64,000 nt of DNA from Nelumbo lutea (GCA_022828595.1 JAKGHH010000008.1:5569728-5633727), one strand, 5' to 3'. Positions 18,713 through 31,626 are shown, counted from the stretch's first letter. The notes: generated by a model not told the origin, from the letters alone. Program-made: numbers and translations.

Positions 18713-21700
18713 TTATACACCAGCTGCTCTTCCCAATCGTTCTCTTAGTATTTTAACTCCCATATATCTGCATATTCACCCAGGAATTAAACAAAATAGG
18801 TCAGTATCCTTCCATGCATCAGCAGCATATATATCTGTGTCTGTGTGATAACCTTACCTGCCCATCATCATGACTGTAGCTTGCGGATTTGTTCCGGGAG
18901 AAGTATTGAATATTGAACCATCCACAACACGGAGGCCATCAACACCGAGAACCTTGTACTTGGCGTCGACCACCTTGCCCACATGGCAACCACCATGGTA
19001 GTGCCAGATAGTGGTCACTGTGTCCTTACAGAACTGCTCTAGACTCTTGGTGTCATTGGTTTGCTTGGGTATCAAGTTCACATTAGCTTTGACGCTCATG
19101 TTGAGAAGCATCTCCACAGCGGGCATGTCAGAGTTTATGAGGTCGGCGAAGTGCTTCGTCTGCACCACCTTCTCGATCATGCGAATGCCGTATACGCAGC
19201 GCTTTAGATCGTAAGGATGACTGAAGTAGTTGAAGGTAACAGAAGGGTTGTCATCAACGTCGGTGCTAATCAGGCTGAGCTCACCCGTCGACAGCGGTCC
19301 GACTATCTTCTCTAGAACAAAGCCACCCATGAAGACCTCGTGCGGTAAGCTCTGCTTGCTTTCAATGTAGGCTTTGATGGCTTCCGGGGTCCTCTGCTTT
19401 GGGGGAACGGTGGAGAGCTGTCCAATCTGGTTGCAGAACAATTGTCAATCAACGCTAAATGATGCAAGAGGATGATGATCTAATTCATTCCATTCCATGC
19501 ATTGAGCTATTTATGCTACACCCCAGATCCCAGAAAACAATATTTCTGGGATTAGAGAATGACTTTGGATATTTGGATAGAGCCGCGATGGAGCAATAAA
19601 ATGCGAGCTCTAGGCTCTAGCTTGTGGGCAACCTCATTTTCTTTGCTACGTACTAACTAGTACTCTACTACTAACCTCTGCAGACATGATTCCATGGTTG
19701 CACTGAATGCTATCTGAGCTTTGACCGAACCCGCTACTGCCCTCAATAAACACTCCCATCTTCGTAATCCCGACAGTCTCGATTAGCGACTGCTTGACTG
19801 GTTTCTTGGTGGGGACGAATATGGAGTTCATGGGGTTATCGGACATTCCTTTCCCGACGAATTCATTGTGGAGCACCACCGGAATGTTCATCCTTTTGAT
19901 GTCGGTTGCCGGACCAATCCCACTTAGTAATAATAGCTGAGGGCTCCCAATAGCCCCCGACGATAATATGACCTCGCTCTCCATTCTCTTTGACACAAAT
20001 GCTTGATGTCGGTTTCCGTATTCGTCTTTGAACACGACTCCCACAGCCCTGGGCTGCCTCCCTGTGTCAAGCCAAATACAAACATCAGAACTACTACTTC
20101 ATTCCTCTCCTGTTTCGACCTCTAGGTATTTCCCTTTGTATAAAACGTGTGCGTGCTTAGTAACCAGTAAACCACTCATGGATCGAGAGCCAGTATTATA
20201 GATTACTGTGCTGCACTTACCAGTTTTATCAAACAATACATTTTCTACTGTTGCATGAACCAGGACTCTTAGATTCTCAGGATTTGCAGAAGCGAGTAGG
20301 TGGGCGGCAGTGTATCGACGGCCGGACTTATCGAAGGTAGTCCCTCCGATCTTAGTTCCATAGATGTGGTCATACGTGAATCCGTTAAAGGGTGAGACCC
20401 CAACTTCAAGAAGACCATTCCTCAAGGCCTCCTGCCATGGTGCCACTTGTGGCCAGCGAACAATTTGCTTCTCGATCCACGGATACGACTCTTTTACTAC
20501 CTCACTGTCCCAACCTGCTTTCTTAATGAATCTGCAGAAGCCATGAAGTTGAACATCAACACAAGCTAGCTACATTAACTGTTTTTTAAGTTTTCTAATC
20601 TCTCTCAAGCTTAATTGGATGATGATGGATCAGACGCATTAATTAACTAGCTAGTGAGGAAGGATGAATGGCCAAGGAATCACCCATGTGGTGAATGGTC
20701 TGTGGACCAAATTGACTGTGGAAGCCTCCAAAGAGAAGTTTCCAGTTGGTCAGTTGGTAAGATAAGAGTAGATTTGTAACTCAGACAAGTGATTTAATGC
20801 CGCCCCTGTAAGCTAGCCAGGGAATAGGGACTGTCCACTGACCCGCTCGGGCAGCGAAAAAGAAACAATTAAATGTTGGCACAGGCAGAACAATTAATCC
20901 AAAGAACTAATAATACAACGTCGTTGGGTGGTTTCCTTCATTAAAGAGTTAGATAGAGAGATGTTCCCTTGATTAGGAAGAATGCATCATGCCCTGATTT
21001 AATTAATAAATGCTTTGTTACTTATGATCTGGGTTGGGATGGGATGGAATTGATGGATGGTTTGTTGTGAGAAGAGCACTGCTAGGAGATAGGACATAAA
21101 CAGTCCTACTATTACATCCCTTTCGAATTTAAGATAAGGCATTGGGAAAAAAAGGAATATCAGAGCTCCTTGGTCCACACACTAGTCTGCAATTCAGGTC
21201 AGAAGAGCAATGCTCTACTTACTCCTTGGTAATTGGTTCCTCTCATCCCTAACTCTCATGCCTCTCTTCTCTTCCCTTCGGAGTCTGAAGACACCCCACC
21301 TTTAATGGGTAAATACAATGAGTGAGTACATAATAGCTGTGTACATGCCTCAGTTAATGTGTATTTCATCCAAACTTTTTTGTTCAATTAGATAGAAATT
21401 ATCTATTATTTTATTATTTTTATCAAAATAATTAAAAATAAAATAATGAAAAAAGAAAACCTAAACGCATTGGGAATTGAGACTCATTATTTTTTATTTT
21501 TAATTATTTTGACAAAGATAATAAAATAATGAATAATTTCTGTTTAATAGAAAAAAAAAATTTGGATGAAAGACACATTAACTGATATATGTGTCATACA
21601 GCTATTACTATTACGAACTTAATCATTGTGCTTACCTAATGCATGCCTACTACATTCAGACCCCCAACTATGTACTTGAACCTTGATTATATGGAGCAGA

Positions 21701-24700
21701 AAAATTTTTAAGATTGATAAAATTGAACATATTTTTATATTTGTACATGTAAGCCTTAAATAAAGCCTTCAAGCAAGAGAGCTTCTCTTTAGAACACATG
21801 GTTGGGCCTCTTCTGAGATAAAGAAACTAAATAATGGAGAGAACATCCGCTGCAACTGTGGTCATAGGCTCATAGCACTCCCTACGGCCTCCAATGAAAC
21901 GCAAATACACCAACAACAAATGTAGAAATTTTGTAGATGGCATGTTCATATTTAAATATGAGGTTGGGAGTAAAATTTTTTCATTTTTTGCTCATTGAAA
22001 CCTAATATTTTATTTTTGACATCACATAATACAGTAATGCACATGCAAGGTCTGACCAGCGAAATACTCGCAATTTCACATGCTTTATCTTTAGAAGAAT
22101 CTCCTAAAAGAAGAAACGAGGGTGTTCTTTTTCTGGATTTTGAGAGGGAAGAAGTTGGTGAATGGGATTTTGATTCCCATTGACCAAGAATTTCATGTTC
22201 TTTTTCAGATTTATGTGGGGATCATGAAAAGTTTATTTTTTTTGTTAAATGGTACTCATCTCCTATGTGGGTAAATAACTTTCACAACAGAAAGTTGATA
22301 ATACTTGAGTGACACAAAAATGTTCCTTTTAATATTGGACTTTTATGGCTAAAATGGTCATTTCCTTATTTATATGGAAAATAAAAGAACATGGATAAAT
22401 GCATTTACTCGGATAAATATTTCCTTAAAATATTTACTTGGATAAGTGCATTTATCCAAACAAATAACTTACCCAATAGCGAACGGGCCTAAAGCATAAA
22501 CATACAATCACAACAACAACAAAAAAAAACTTTTAGTGCCGCTAAAAGTATTTGTAACAGCAGTTTTGTATTTATACCGGCAGCTACAAAAACTACTGCT
22601 AGAAACTCGTAGCAACACTTTTTTTAACGGCACTTCACCAACTGCTAATAAAATCTCTAATGGCAGTTTTAAGGACTTTTACCGGCAATTTTAGAGACTG
22701 CCACTAAAAATCATTTTTCTTGTAGTGAATATTTGATCAGAAGCCGTGCTATAAGAATTGTCACACCTCCAATTCTGAGTGTGATGCTGAATAACCAGCT
22801 CAACCACTGGGTCATTGGTCTAATGGTCTTTAAACCACCAAACTAATGCACATATAGCAGGGGAGTGTGCTGCTACCTGGTCGCAGCAGTTATGGAATTT
22901 ATGGATGTCAATATTTGTCTTCACCTCACGTCCAGAGCAGTATGGAAAAAAATCAAATCCATTTTTTTTCTCTCTTGCACGCAAGGTTAAAGTAGACCTG
23001 GATTGGTCTATGGAAACGAGTAAGATTATATTCAAGAAAAAAAAGCATTTAATAAATAAAGTAATTAAAATACCGGGGGACCACATTGTAAAATTGCAAA
23101 CTGTAATAACAATAGATCGGATATACCCAGATCCAAGTTTCCTTGTTAGAATTTCAATTCAAATTGAATCTTAAATCCTTTACTAAAAAATAATAAATAA
23201 AACAAAACAAAAAGGACAATCTTAAATTCAGATTGATTTGAGATATTGAATTCCACTATCCTGTCCATTTGACTTTTGGTTTAATAGAAAAGAAGAGAGA
23301 AACAGAGAAGGTTTTTATCAACCCAAGCATAGCCTTAACATATTAAGGCTAGATATGGGGTATGAATATTTAAATGATTTAGATTGGATGAGATTAGATA
23401 GATTTTTTTTTTTTTTTTTTTGTATAATGCAGCCCAATTCAGTATGTACGTATTCGCAATTTTACTGCAAATTTCAGTTCCATATTGAGCTTCTACCCAA
23501 CAAAGAAGTAAAGAAGGGACAGAAATGGCAGAACAATGTGCTACATTTGTCAACCTTCTAAAGTCTAAAAGCCACTAGAAGCCAAAGCCAAAGCATGAAA
23601 GAAAAAAGAAATCCTTACCTTCAGAGGGCCAAAGAGTGAAGAGAAAATGGAAGAAGAAAGAAGGGAAGAGAAATAAAGAAAGAAAACAGACGTACCCGGG
23701 GGTTGCCCTTGTATAGAAACCAGCATTGATGCAAGTGCCTCCACCCAACACCCGACCCCTTGCATTAATGACTCCGTCGGTGGAGATGAAAGCTTGGGAG
23801 GCGGAGGTGGGTGAGGTGTCTGCTAGAGTTATATGGAAGTTCTGCAAGTAGGAGACGTTTAGGTTGGCAAACGGTGCATCCCCTCGCTCCAGTAGCAGAA
23901 CCCTGAACTTCTCAGACAGGGTGGCTGCCAGCGGGCAACCAGCCGTGCCACCTCCTACGATTATGTAGTCATATGGGCTGTCGTTTCCCGTCCATGTTCT
24001 TGATGATGTGAAACTGCTTGCCGCCTTGATAAATGGATATCTGTATTTCGAGTAATCCTCTTTTCCTGCATTTCATCAACAATATTATCACTTACATAAT
24101 CCATGCATACTTTGATGCTTTGATGCTTTGAGTGAGTGAGTGAATGAGAGAGAGAGAGAACCAAAACCAAGCCCAAAATCATGGTCCATGGAGTTCTCCA
24201 AATGTGGGTATTTCTTACTCAATTTTCACTCTCAGATTTTAACAGGACGTCATGGAAGGATGTGAGGGAGGGAGGGACAACCTATCTTAGTGCAGAAAAT
24301 TGAGAATGAAAAAGCAGCTTCCGAAAAAATGGTGAAATCAATTCCTGTATTCCACTTAGACCGAAACATAGAAAAAAAAAAAGAGAAAAAAAAGGAAAAA
24401 AGAAAACAAAAGGCCATGCCCCTTTCCCCTACTCCCTTCTTAGTGTAAAAAATGAAAGAAAAGGACAATCAGTTGACTTTTTGGGTTTTCTCTGCACTCT
24501 TTGATGTTTAAGTTGGACTGGAAAGAAGAAGGACTACTCTTGAACCCATCAAAAGGGAGCAAAAATAGAATCAAAAACCAACAAAAAGAACAAGAGATGC
24601 AATAAGAAGGTTTTGCAAAATAAAGGCAGACAGGCGGGCAAGCATGGAAATGAAGCAGCAAAAGAGAGAAAGAAAAGAAAGGAGCAGAAACCTTGAGCAG

Positions 24701-24767
24701 AAGAAGCCAGAAGGTTGAAACAGAAAAATATATTGAGAAAGAGCTTTACAATCCCCAACGAAGCCAT
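18713..24767 (-). CDS. HTH: HOTHEAD-like FAD-dependent GMC oxidoreductase
   Basis: Six exons on the minus strand, in transcript order: 24767-24692, 24065-23696, 20531-20221, 20061-19676, 19426-18858, 18767-18713. They total 1767 nt (588 aa plus TAA), with GT-AG borders and closed phases. Residues 1-25 form a signal peptide. The FAD-binding GGGTAG is at 63-68 within DYIIVGGGTAG. The GMC signatures are GRVLGGGTCINAGFYTRA and GAIGSPQLLLLSGIGP. The C-terminal active-site block is WHYHGGCHVGK (His523, His525), then GTNPQAT (Asn561). The C-terminus RYMGVKILRERLG matches HOTHEAD proteins closely. Arabidopsis HOTHEAD (adhesion of calyx edges) is thought to oxidise long-chain omega-hydroxy fatty acids for cutin and prevents organ fusion. 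The product is probably secreted or passes through the ER. Intron 2 is 3.16 kb and carries a CACTA derivative and a palindromic element. A TATA box sits about 100 bases upstream. Confidence 0.95.
21324..21622. mobile_element. Palindromic MITE-like element in intron 2 of the HOTHEAD-like gene
   Basis: Two long inverted arms face each other. The left arm reads AATAGCTGTGTACATG then CAGTTAATGTGTATTTCATCC. The right arm is its imperfect reverse complement (GGATGAAAGACACATTAACTG then GTCATACAGCTATT). The arms continue inward as an AT-rich stem (ATTATTTTATTATTTTTATC against its complement near 21510). It is about 300 bp and non-coding. The superfamily is not clear because I could not fix a target duplication. 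Confidence 0.65.
22509..22727. mobile_element. Short CACTA-like non-autonomous element in intron 2 of the HOTHEAD-like gene
   Basis: The right end, TCATTTTTCTTGTAGTG, is the reverse complement of the classic CACTACAAGAAAA terminus. The left end CACAACAACAACAAAAA (22509) is a degraded version. Both sides carry AAT (22506-22508 and 22728-22730), fitting the 3-bp duplication of CACTA elements. The interior has several copies of AGTGCCGCTAAAAGT/GGCAGTTTT-type subterminal motifs in both orientations. No transposase is present. Confidence 0.75.
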
Positions 24768-24866
24768 CGAAAGATCGGGAAAAAATTATTCAGAGATTCC
24801 GAAGAGGAAGGGAAGCTAATCCCTTACACTTGTCTGTAGATGTCTTGCTTGAAGCTGCTGAATGTG

Positions 24867-24878
24867 TATTTATATATT
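24867..24878 (-). promoter_or_regulatory. TATA box of the HOTHEAD-like gene
   Basis: On the minus strand the sequence reads AATATATAAATA, a strong TATA element, about 100 bases before the ATG at 24767. It implies a transcription start near 24835-24845 and a short 5' leader. Confidence 0.6.
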
Positions 24879-26417
24879 GGGACTTACATGTACGAACTAC
24901 GCAGAGAGGAGGGGTAGGGGTGATCACCGAACAACCAAGAGTACTCCCTCCGGCCTCCGCCATGGTATTAAATAGCAGCTAATACTACCACAGGGAACTC
25001 ATTAATGGTGCACATGTATTCACGGTAGGAGTAGTCACTAGCCAAGACAACTCCACTGGTCCGACTAACCCATTAGCTTGTCTGTTGATTTGAATTTCAT
25101 CATCCATGCCTACAAACAAACAGGGGGAGCCACAGCCCCGGCCCTTACTCCCTAGCCAGCTCATTGAATTTGAATCACCACGAGTCATAACAAAACAAAC
25201 CAGTTTTCTCTGTCCATAAACGAACTATTTGTGCAGGGTCCCACACTCTGCCTACAAACGACGGCCTTCCATAAATTTGGTGGTTCCTTCCTCCTCTCTT
25301 GTTACTTTGTTAGTTAATAGATGTTATAAAATAGAAGGAAGGGAACCATAGAGAGAGACATAACTATGAAACTTAAATCACCAAACTCACCGATCACCAC
25401 TAATTGTATAAGAATAGCTGGCACTGGCAGTCCTTGAAATTGAATGCAGAGTCCCCTAGTTGGGTTGCTAAACACATGGCCTTACCTAATCAGAGGAAGA
25501 ATTGGGGTTAACTCAGAAGACAAAAGGGTGATGAGTTTGGTTTGGTGGGTGACCACTTAGTTCTTCGAGTTAGGCCAACGTTTGGGAGTGCTTATTCAAT
25601 GCTCTTATTTGTGCTTTTTACGTTAGGGGAGCCAAAAATCAATCTAAAAAATGTTAGGTGAAAAAGCTTAAAAAGGGATTTAGGCACTTTTCTGTTTCAA
25701 AAAAGGCTTTTATTAGAAGCCGGTCCATTTAGGCCAAAAAGCACTCTCTCTCAATGAGGAAATGAGTTGAGTCGAATAGAAAGAAAGGCCATAAGCCTGT
25801 TTTTTCAAACCAAACAAAAAGCTGAACTTTGTTTTTATTTTAAGAAACCCATCTCTACTCAATGAGCTAATACCCACCATTATAGATAAAAGTCTCGGAA
25901 GGAAAATTTTGAAGAAGAATGGATGATACGGCACTTTCTCTCCCAAGTCCCAACTGTGTCATTTCTTCCTTCCTTCACTTGTATTAATTAAAGGAGTAAT
26001 CGCGCTATGTATGTAAATACTTTTGAAAATGAGTTATTAAGCTATCTGTGCGTATATGTGCCTGATAAAAATAACAGTTTGATCGATCGGACTCAACCTG
26101 GTTCCTGGAAGGTTGTTAGACCCATCCAACTTGATCTTTTGCTGTTTTGATGCTTTCTTCCTTCACCAATGAAAGTGGGGTTCTCTGTTGTTTTAGCCTT
26201 TTTAAGGGCGGGGCCACGGCGGGACCTGTCGACTGACCAATTCCATACAGACAGAGTGGGGTTCCCTATTTTTATTTGTATTCTACTCAACTATTTGTAG
26301 TCTTTGCAAACCCAGCTAGATGACAAATATTTGATGTTGGCTTAGAGTACGGATTTGCTCCTCACAGAACTTACTTCACATTCACCTCAAATCATGTTTC
26401 AGCCGTGCATCTAAAAC

Positions 26418-26703
26418 CAAGGTTTTTGAATCATCGTTGACCCGGATGGTCAAATCGTTTGGCCTAGGAACCGTTCAGTTAACCGGTTCTATTTTATCCC
26501 AAACCCGGTTTTTTGTTAAAAACCGTTAAAAATGTCAATAACCTATTGACATAGGCAGTCAAACTGTTAACCTGTTTTAATTAGTTTTTATTTTTAATTT
26601 GTTTGTCAGAATAGGCTGAATGTTGGAATCGGACAGTTGGACCGTCGACCCGAAAACTGATGGCTAGAACAATTCCATTTCCGGATTATTTTTTAAAACA
26701 TTG
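26418..26703. mobile_element. hAT-like MITE (CAAnnTTT family, copy 1) with 8-bp target duplication
   Basis: A 286-bp element flanked by an exact 8-bp duplication TCTAAAAC (26410-26417 and 26704-26711). The ends are imperfect inverted repeats (CAAGGTTTTTGAAT and TTTTTTAAAACATTG). It shares the GTTGACCCGGATGGTCAAAT, GGTTCTATTTTATCCCAAAC and GGCTAGAACAATTC segments in the same order with the copy at 39832. No coding content. Confidence 0.88.
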
Positions 26704-27398
26704 TCTAAAACATTTCTGTAATTATAAATTTTTATTCATAGGAGATGTTTCAGATGCACTGCTGAAACATACCATAACTCCGTAAGGTTGGTGTAAGGTG
26801 ACCTTTATAAAGAATAAATCCAAACCCTTCAATTGGCAGGATCTTGGCTGTTTATAGCAGAGACTTGAGATCAAATCCAACTCCCACCAGGGTTTGGGTA
26901 GTGCTATGGGTATGGAGATGGGCTACCCCCTGTGTAACCTTAAGAACAGTAGAACACGAGTATAAAAAAATTGTAATTAGGCTGGCGTCTGTTTGGGATG
27001 GCTTTCATGCACTAGTTTTCTGTGTTATGTGAGCCAGAAAAAAAGAATCATGAAGTCATGAAACCATGTTTTGTGATGTAGATATCATAAATAACTTGTT
27101 AGAATCAACTCAATCAATGCAGCTATCAAACAACTCCCTCCAAATGAGCTTTTACCGCACGGCTTTATGTTCATGAACTGCATTGGGTTGACATAATGGG
27201 TTAGGTTGTAATACTTGAAAAAATAAATAAAAGTTACATTTAGATCCAATTTTATATTTCTTTTTTTGGGGGGAATTTCCTCCATTTCACTTTCAAAATT
27301 TACAACGAAGTAAGACTCAGAACAGATTAAAACCAGAAATGCTCAATGGGTAACGATTTTATTGGTGAACCGGATAATTATCCAAAAATCATCATTTA

Positions 27399-27612
27399 AG
27401 GTCGCATTTGGTATTCATTATTTGAAGGACTCATCTTATTTTTGCAATTAAAAACTTAGTATTTATAGGAGCATTAAGGCTGCATATGGCATATGGCGTT
27501 CCTTATTTTAAGGACCTATCTCTTTTTTACTCTTAAAATGTTCTTATAAATATTGACTTTTTAACTACAAAAATGAGATAAGTCCTTAAAATAAGAAATG
27601 CCAAATGAAACA
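27399..27612. mobile_element. Tourist-like MITE, apparently two nested or tandem copies
   Basis: The outer ends are AGGTCGCATTTGG and the complement of TGTTTCATTTGGC, flanked by TTA at 27396-27398 and 27613-27615. This fits the 3-bp duplication of PIF/Harbinger elements. A second left end, TAAGGCTGCATATGGC, begins inside at about 27475 and pairs better with the right arm (TTCCTTATTTTAAGGAC against GTCCTTAAAATAAG). The structure therefore looks like one element plus a fragment of a second copy. Confidence 0.6.
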
Positions 27613-29021
27613 TTAGGGGGTCTGGTCATAAGTTCCCAGTTTTGATTGTCCGGCCATCCGATCTCGTCCAAATCTTAATAATTAATTTAGGAATTTTAAG
27701 CAAAGTCATTGTCCAAATGGAAATAAACCTTTCCTCATACCAAGCCTCATGCACTGGGTTTCCCTTTATTTAAGGAAAATATTCTTTTTTTTTTATTTTC
27801 TTTAATTAATTAATTATTTATTTATTTAAATTTTAGACAGCATGATTCTAAAATGCTAGCTTCAGACCTAAAAAGAGAGAAAAGTCTATAAAATAATCAC
27901 CATTGTTCTTGGTCCAAAAGAGTTTTCTGCACCTCTCTCTCCGTATTTATTTGTTTTTGTCGTATCATTTCTAATTTTGTATAAGCCTCTGACCCCACCA
28001 ATCTCATAAAATCAAATATAATGCTACCAACATATGCTACCTTGAAAACCCTTACTTTCAGCAACTCTTCTACATTGAATCCGAATCCACTTAACTAAGG
28101 TCAATTCTTGGCAATAAAAGAGGGCACAGGACCAAGAAGAATCTAGAGACAAGCAACTATAGTAAGTGTTGCTGCACAAACTCGTAAAACCTTGAGAGTT
28201 GGGGAACTAGGCCTAAAAGATAAGGCACACATCTCGCTATTAGAATGGGATTCATCTGTTGGTTTTTTTTTTTTTTTTTTTTTTGTTGGGAGGAAATTCA
28301 GACTCTTAATGACACCAACAGCCAGGGACATTTTCTAGGCACATGATCAATCAGAGAATATCGATCACATGACTTCATACATCTTGTTTTTTATGGAATT
28401 TTGAAGCTTACTAATGATATGATTCAGATCTTGTCTTAGGAGATCTTCATAGTTGGATAAGTGTATGATGTGGAAAGGTATGATACTAAAAAAGTTTTGA
28501 CCAATTAAAGTCTCCCATGAATTTTTAATAAACATTTTTTGTCAAATTTTGATGAATGTGATTGATTATCGCTGCTACAATACTGGTTGATTGATTATAA
28601 GTTTTTTCAGCATCATAATTAAAATCAAAATGATAGGGATTGATACACCATATTGTTAATTCCGTTTCAATGTTGGCATCTTTTTTTGCAAGTTAACTTT
28701 GGGAAAGGGGATTATTCTATCAAATCAAAATGGTAATTATTTTTGAAAGTTAACTTTAGGCTAGATTTGATTTGATAGAATAAAAGAGAGGAATGGAAAG
28801 TTGAGGGGAAGTTCTGAAGAAACTTCACAAAATCTGTCAGAAAACTTTTTTCTCAGCTTTCTGTTCCTTTCTTATATTCTACTAACCCAAACATATTAAT
28901 CTTTAGTCGCACAAGTGCTACATCTATTAACAAGAAGCATATACTTGTGTTAGTTTTGGGTCTAAATTTGATTATATAATATTAATTTATATATTCATTA
29001 TTTTCTTCTCCACATTCATAC

Positions 29022-29312
29022 TTAAGGGTGAGCATTATTCGGTTAAAATCGAAATATCGAACTGAAAATTTTGGTTTCGATTTTTAGGAATTTTAATGTT
29101 CAGAATTAGAAATTCAGTTAATTGAAAAAACCAAATTAACTGAAATTCATTATGTAATATGTAATATATATACTATACAATATTTAATATTTAATATATA
29201 ATATGTTATATATTTATATATTAATGTATTATATAATATAAAATTCATATATATATATATAGGTTATAATATATAATATTTTATATTAATTAAATCCGGT
29301 TTTTAACCGAAT
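29022..29312. repeat. Diverged relative of the TAGGGGTGAGCAT MITE, right end lost
   Basis: Starts TAAGGGTGAGCATTATTCGG and carries the same GGTTAAAATCGAAA, AATTAGAAATTCAGTTAATT and AT-rich core order as the element at 1948-2281. It ends at TTTTTAACCGAATAAAAAGG without the complementary ATGCTCACCCC terminus. Confidence 0.7.
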
Positions 29313-30020
29313 AAAAAGGATCATTCATTCTCTTCAAGTGCACTCGGCTCGGCTCTCTCACTCTCATCTGATCATCTCGTCACTTCTTTGATATAACGAG
29401 TAAGGGGGCCACTATCATCGATTGCAGCATTTGCTTTTTTGATTGAAAAGTCTCGTTGTAATTAAAGATAATAAGAAGTCAGTCAACATTGATGTTAAAG
29501 CTAATGTGAATAGAGATTTGTTGATGGGGAAAACAATCAAACATCTCCTTTGGGAAGAGAGTCTATCATCGATTCATAAAATTGAGCTGAGGTGCATCTG
29601 CATTCACATTGTTTGGGTTTGGGTGGGGATCACCGGATCGATATCACTATGACTCCTTTCCATCATCCCGGATAGCGGTGCTAAACGCAATTCGAAGTAT
29701 ATAGTTAGTCGTTGTATATTCATCATTCATTGGCTCTAAGATTTAAAATTTATTTGGGAGCCATTATTATTACTCAATTGAGTTTGTGGGAACTCGAGGA
29801 TACTGAACACATCATCTCACAACACATTAATCCTGGACAATTTTTTTAAAGCAAGTCAATTGCCACGTCAATAAAATCATTAATACTGCCCAACAATCTT
29901 TTTTATCAATATCATGTACACAAAAACTCTACTCACATACCATCCCATCACACATTGGGAATATCTTCATATAACACCTAATACTTCATCCCTTTAACTT
30001 GTTTTAGATGTTTTAGATGT

Positions 30021-30890
30021 AGGGGCGGCCATCAATGAAATTTTTATTAAAATTTCAAGAGAGTAAAGGAAAACTATAAGGGTACCTAAATGCCATACCC
30101 CCTTAAAAAACCTATACATGATGTCATGAGCCACAAATATACAAGAAACATGTCCTACGGAAAAAATAAATAAATAAATTCCCTTTATTGATTCAGAACT
30201 CATTTACATCTTAGATAAGGTTGCAGGAAGTTTTGATGGGTGCTTGTTTTTATTCATTTTATAAAACCCTTAACTTATTTTAGGGGAGTTGAGATGTTTT
30301 GTCAATAAAACGTGTTTCAATCCTCTACCAATTTGATCTAACACCATCATCATGTATCTCATCATGAGACTGGGACCCATCATAAAAGTAAGATCCATTA
30401 TATATGAAATATGTGGTGTGACATTACGTTGATAGAGGTTTGGAAGGGGTTTTGTCGGCCGGAGATCCAAATTTATTATAGGGAGAGGGGCAGTCACCGA
30501 AAAATGTATTCAAGTTTCAAGGAAAAAAAAAACCTATGAGGGGTTGCATAAATACCTTACCCCTCTAGAAACCTAGACATGATGTCATCAATCCATGAAT
30601 ATTACAAGAAACAGGTTCAATGATCACGAGGCAAAATAAAAAGCAAAAAAAAACCTATAAGCTGTAGGGCGTTTTGAAGGATGATTGTTTTTATTCATTT
30701 TTTTTAAACCCTAAATTTGTTTTTGATTGAGGGGTGGCCATAAAAAATTATTAAAATTTCAAGGAAAAAGAAAACTATGAGAAGGTATGTGAATACTTTA
30801 CTCCCGCTAGAAAACTTACGTATGCATGATGTCATCAACTTGTAAATATATAAGAAATATGTCCGGTGATCACTAAGGGGCGTTCTACAA
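30021..30890. repeat. Degenerate repeated block: three diverged copies of a roughly 145-bp core
   Basis: The cores begin near 30021, 30479 and 30727. Each reads in order: a GGGGCGGCCATCA-like start, TTAAAATTTCAAG, AAAACTATGAG, a TACCTTACCCC-like segment, then AACCTAnACATGATGTCAT, then ATATACAAGAAACATGT. A shared linker (TGATTGTTTTTATTCATTTT, then AAACCCTnAA) follows copies 1 and 2. The spacing from copy 2 to 3 is about 250 bp; from copy 1 to 2 it is longer because of an extra segment at about 30290-30478. No coding content, and the family is unknown to me. Confidence 0.7.
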
Positions 30891-31298
30891 TGTGGTTGTT
30901 CTTACTTTTAAAACAAAGATAACTGTCACATTAGTAAAAACAGTATAATTTTGCTGATGTGGCAGTTAAACAAACAATTATATTGTCAACACCCCTTAAC
31001 CCCCCCTCCCTCCTCAAAAAAAAAAAAAAAAAAACTCATTATTATCTTAAATAAGGCAGCAACAAGCATTCACGTCTTTGACCAATATACAAATTCAATG
31101 GTATAAACCTTCTCTTAAATGAAAGGAGTATAAATGCATATATGTAGAGTGCAAAATCTTGTATTTTATATTATTTTATATGTATTTATATTTGTGTTTT
31201 TTCCAAACTTTAAGATCATAAGCCAAATTAGCCAAAACATCTACTGGTTTATTGCCTTCTCTATAAATGTGAACAAATCTAGTATTCTTCATATTCTC

Positions 31299-31626
31299 AG
31301 TAGAAATCTGCTAAATTAAAAAATATAAAAGAAAAGTAGTTTCTTGAAGAGAGAAGGAAGAGAGAAGGAGAAGAAGAGAAGTTGAAAAGAAAAGAAAAGC
31401 AATTAATCTGACTGACTCCTTCACTTATTATTTATACTAAAATAATAGAATAACACAAAGACAACTATGCCCTTATAGGGCGGTAAAACATAAAACAATA
31501 TATATAACACTCAAAAACATAATAAAATTTGGACTCACATAACTACTGTGGTGCCCACCTCCTATCTGACAACTAACATAAAACATCTATTCAGAAAAAC
31601 ATCATAAAACTAATTAATCTTCAACA
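31299..31626 (-). repeat. 3' LTR of the copia element (left on the plus strand)
   Basis: 328 bp. On the minus strand it begins TGTTGAAGATTAATTAG directly after the polypurine tract and ends GATTTCTACT. It matches 37260-37590 over its whole length. Confidence 0.93.

Larger units (their letters stand above)
24879..31293. other. Repeat-rich intergenic spacer upstream of the HOTHEAD-like gene
   Basis: No supported gene in 6.4 kb. The open frames (for example 25713-25946, 26844-27032 and 29443-29652) are short and lack recognisable motifs. Identified content is MITEs at 26418-26703, 27399-27612 and 29022-29312, and the degenerate repeated block at 30021-30890. A T-tract at about 28262-28284 and an A-tract at 31018-31034 are simple sequence. 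Confidence 0.6.

Noticed and set aside
23335..24661. Phe/Ser-rich frames on both strands
   Set aside because: They are produced by T- and A-rich tracts in HOTHEAD introns 1 and 2 and do not resemble proteins.
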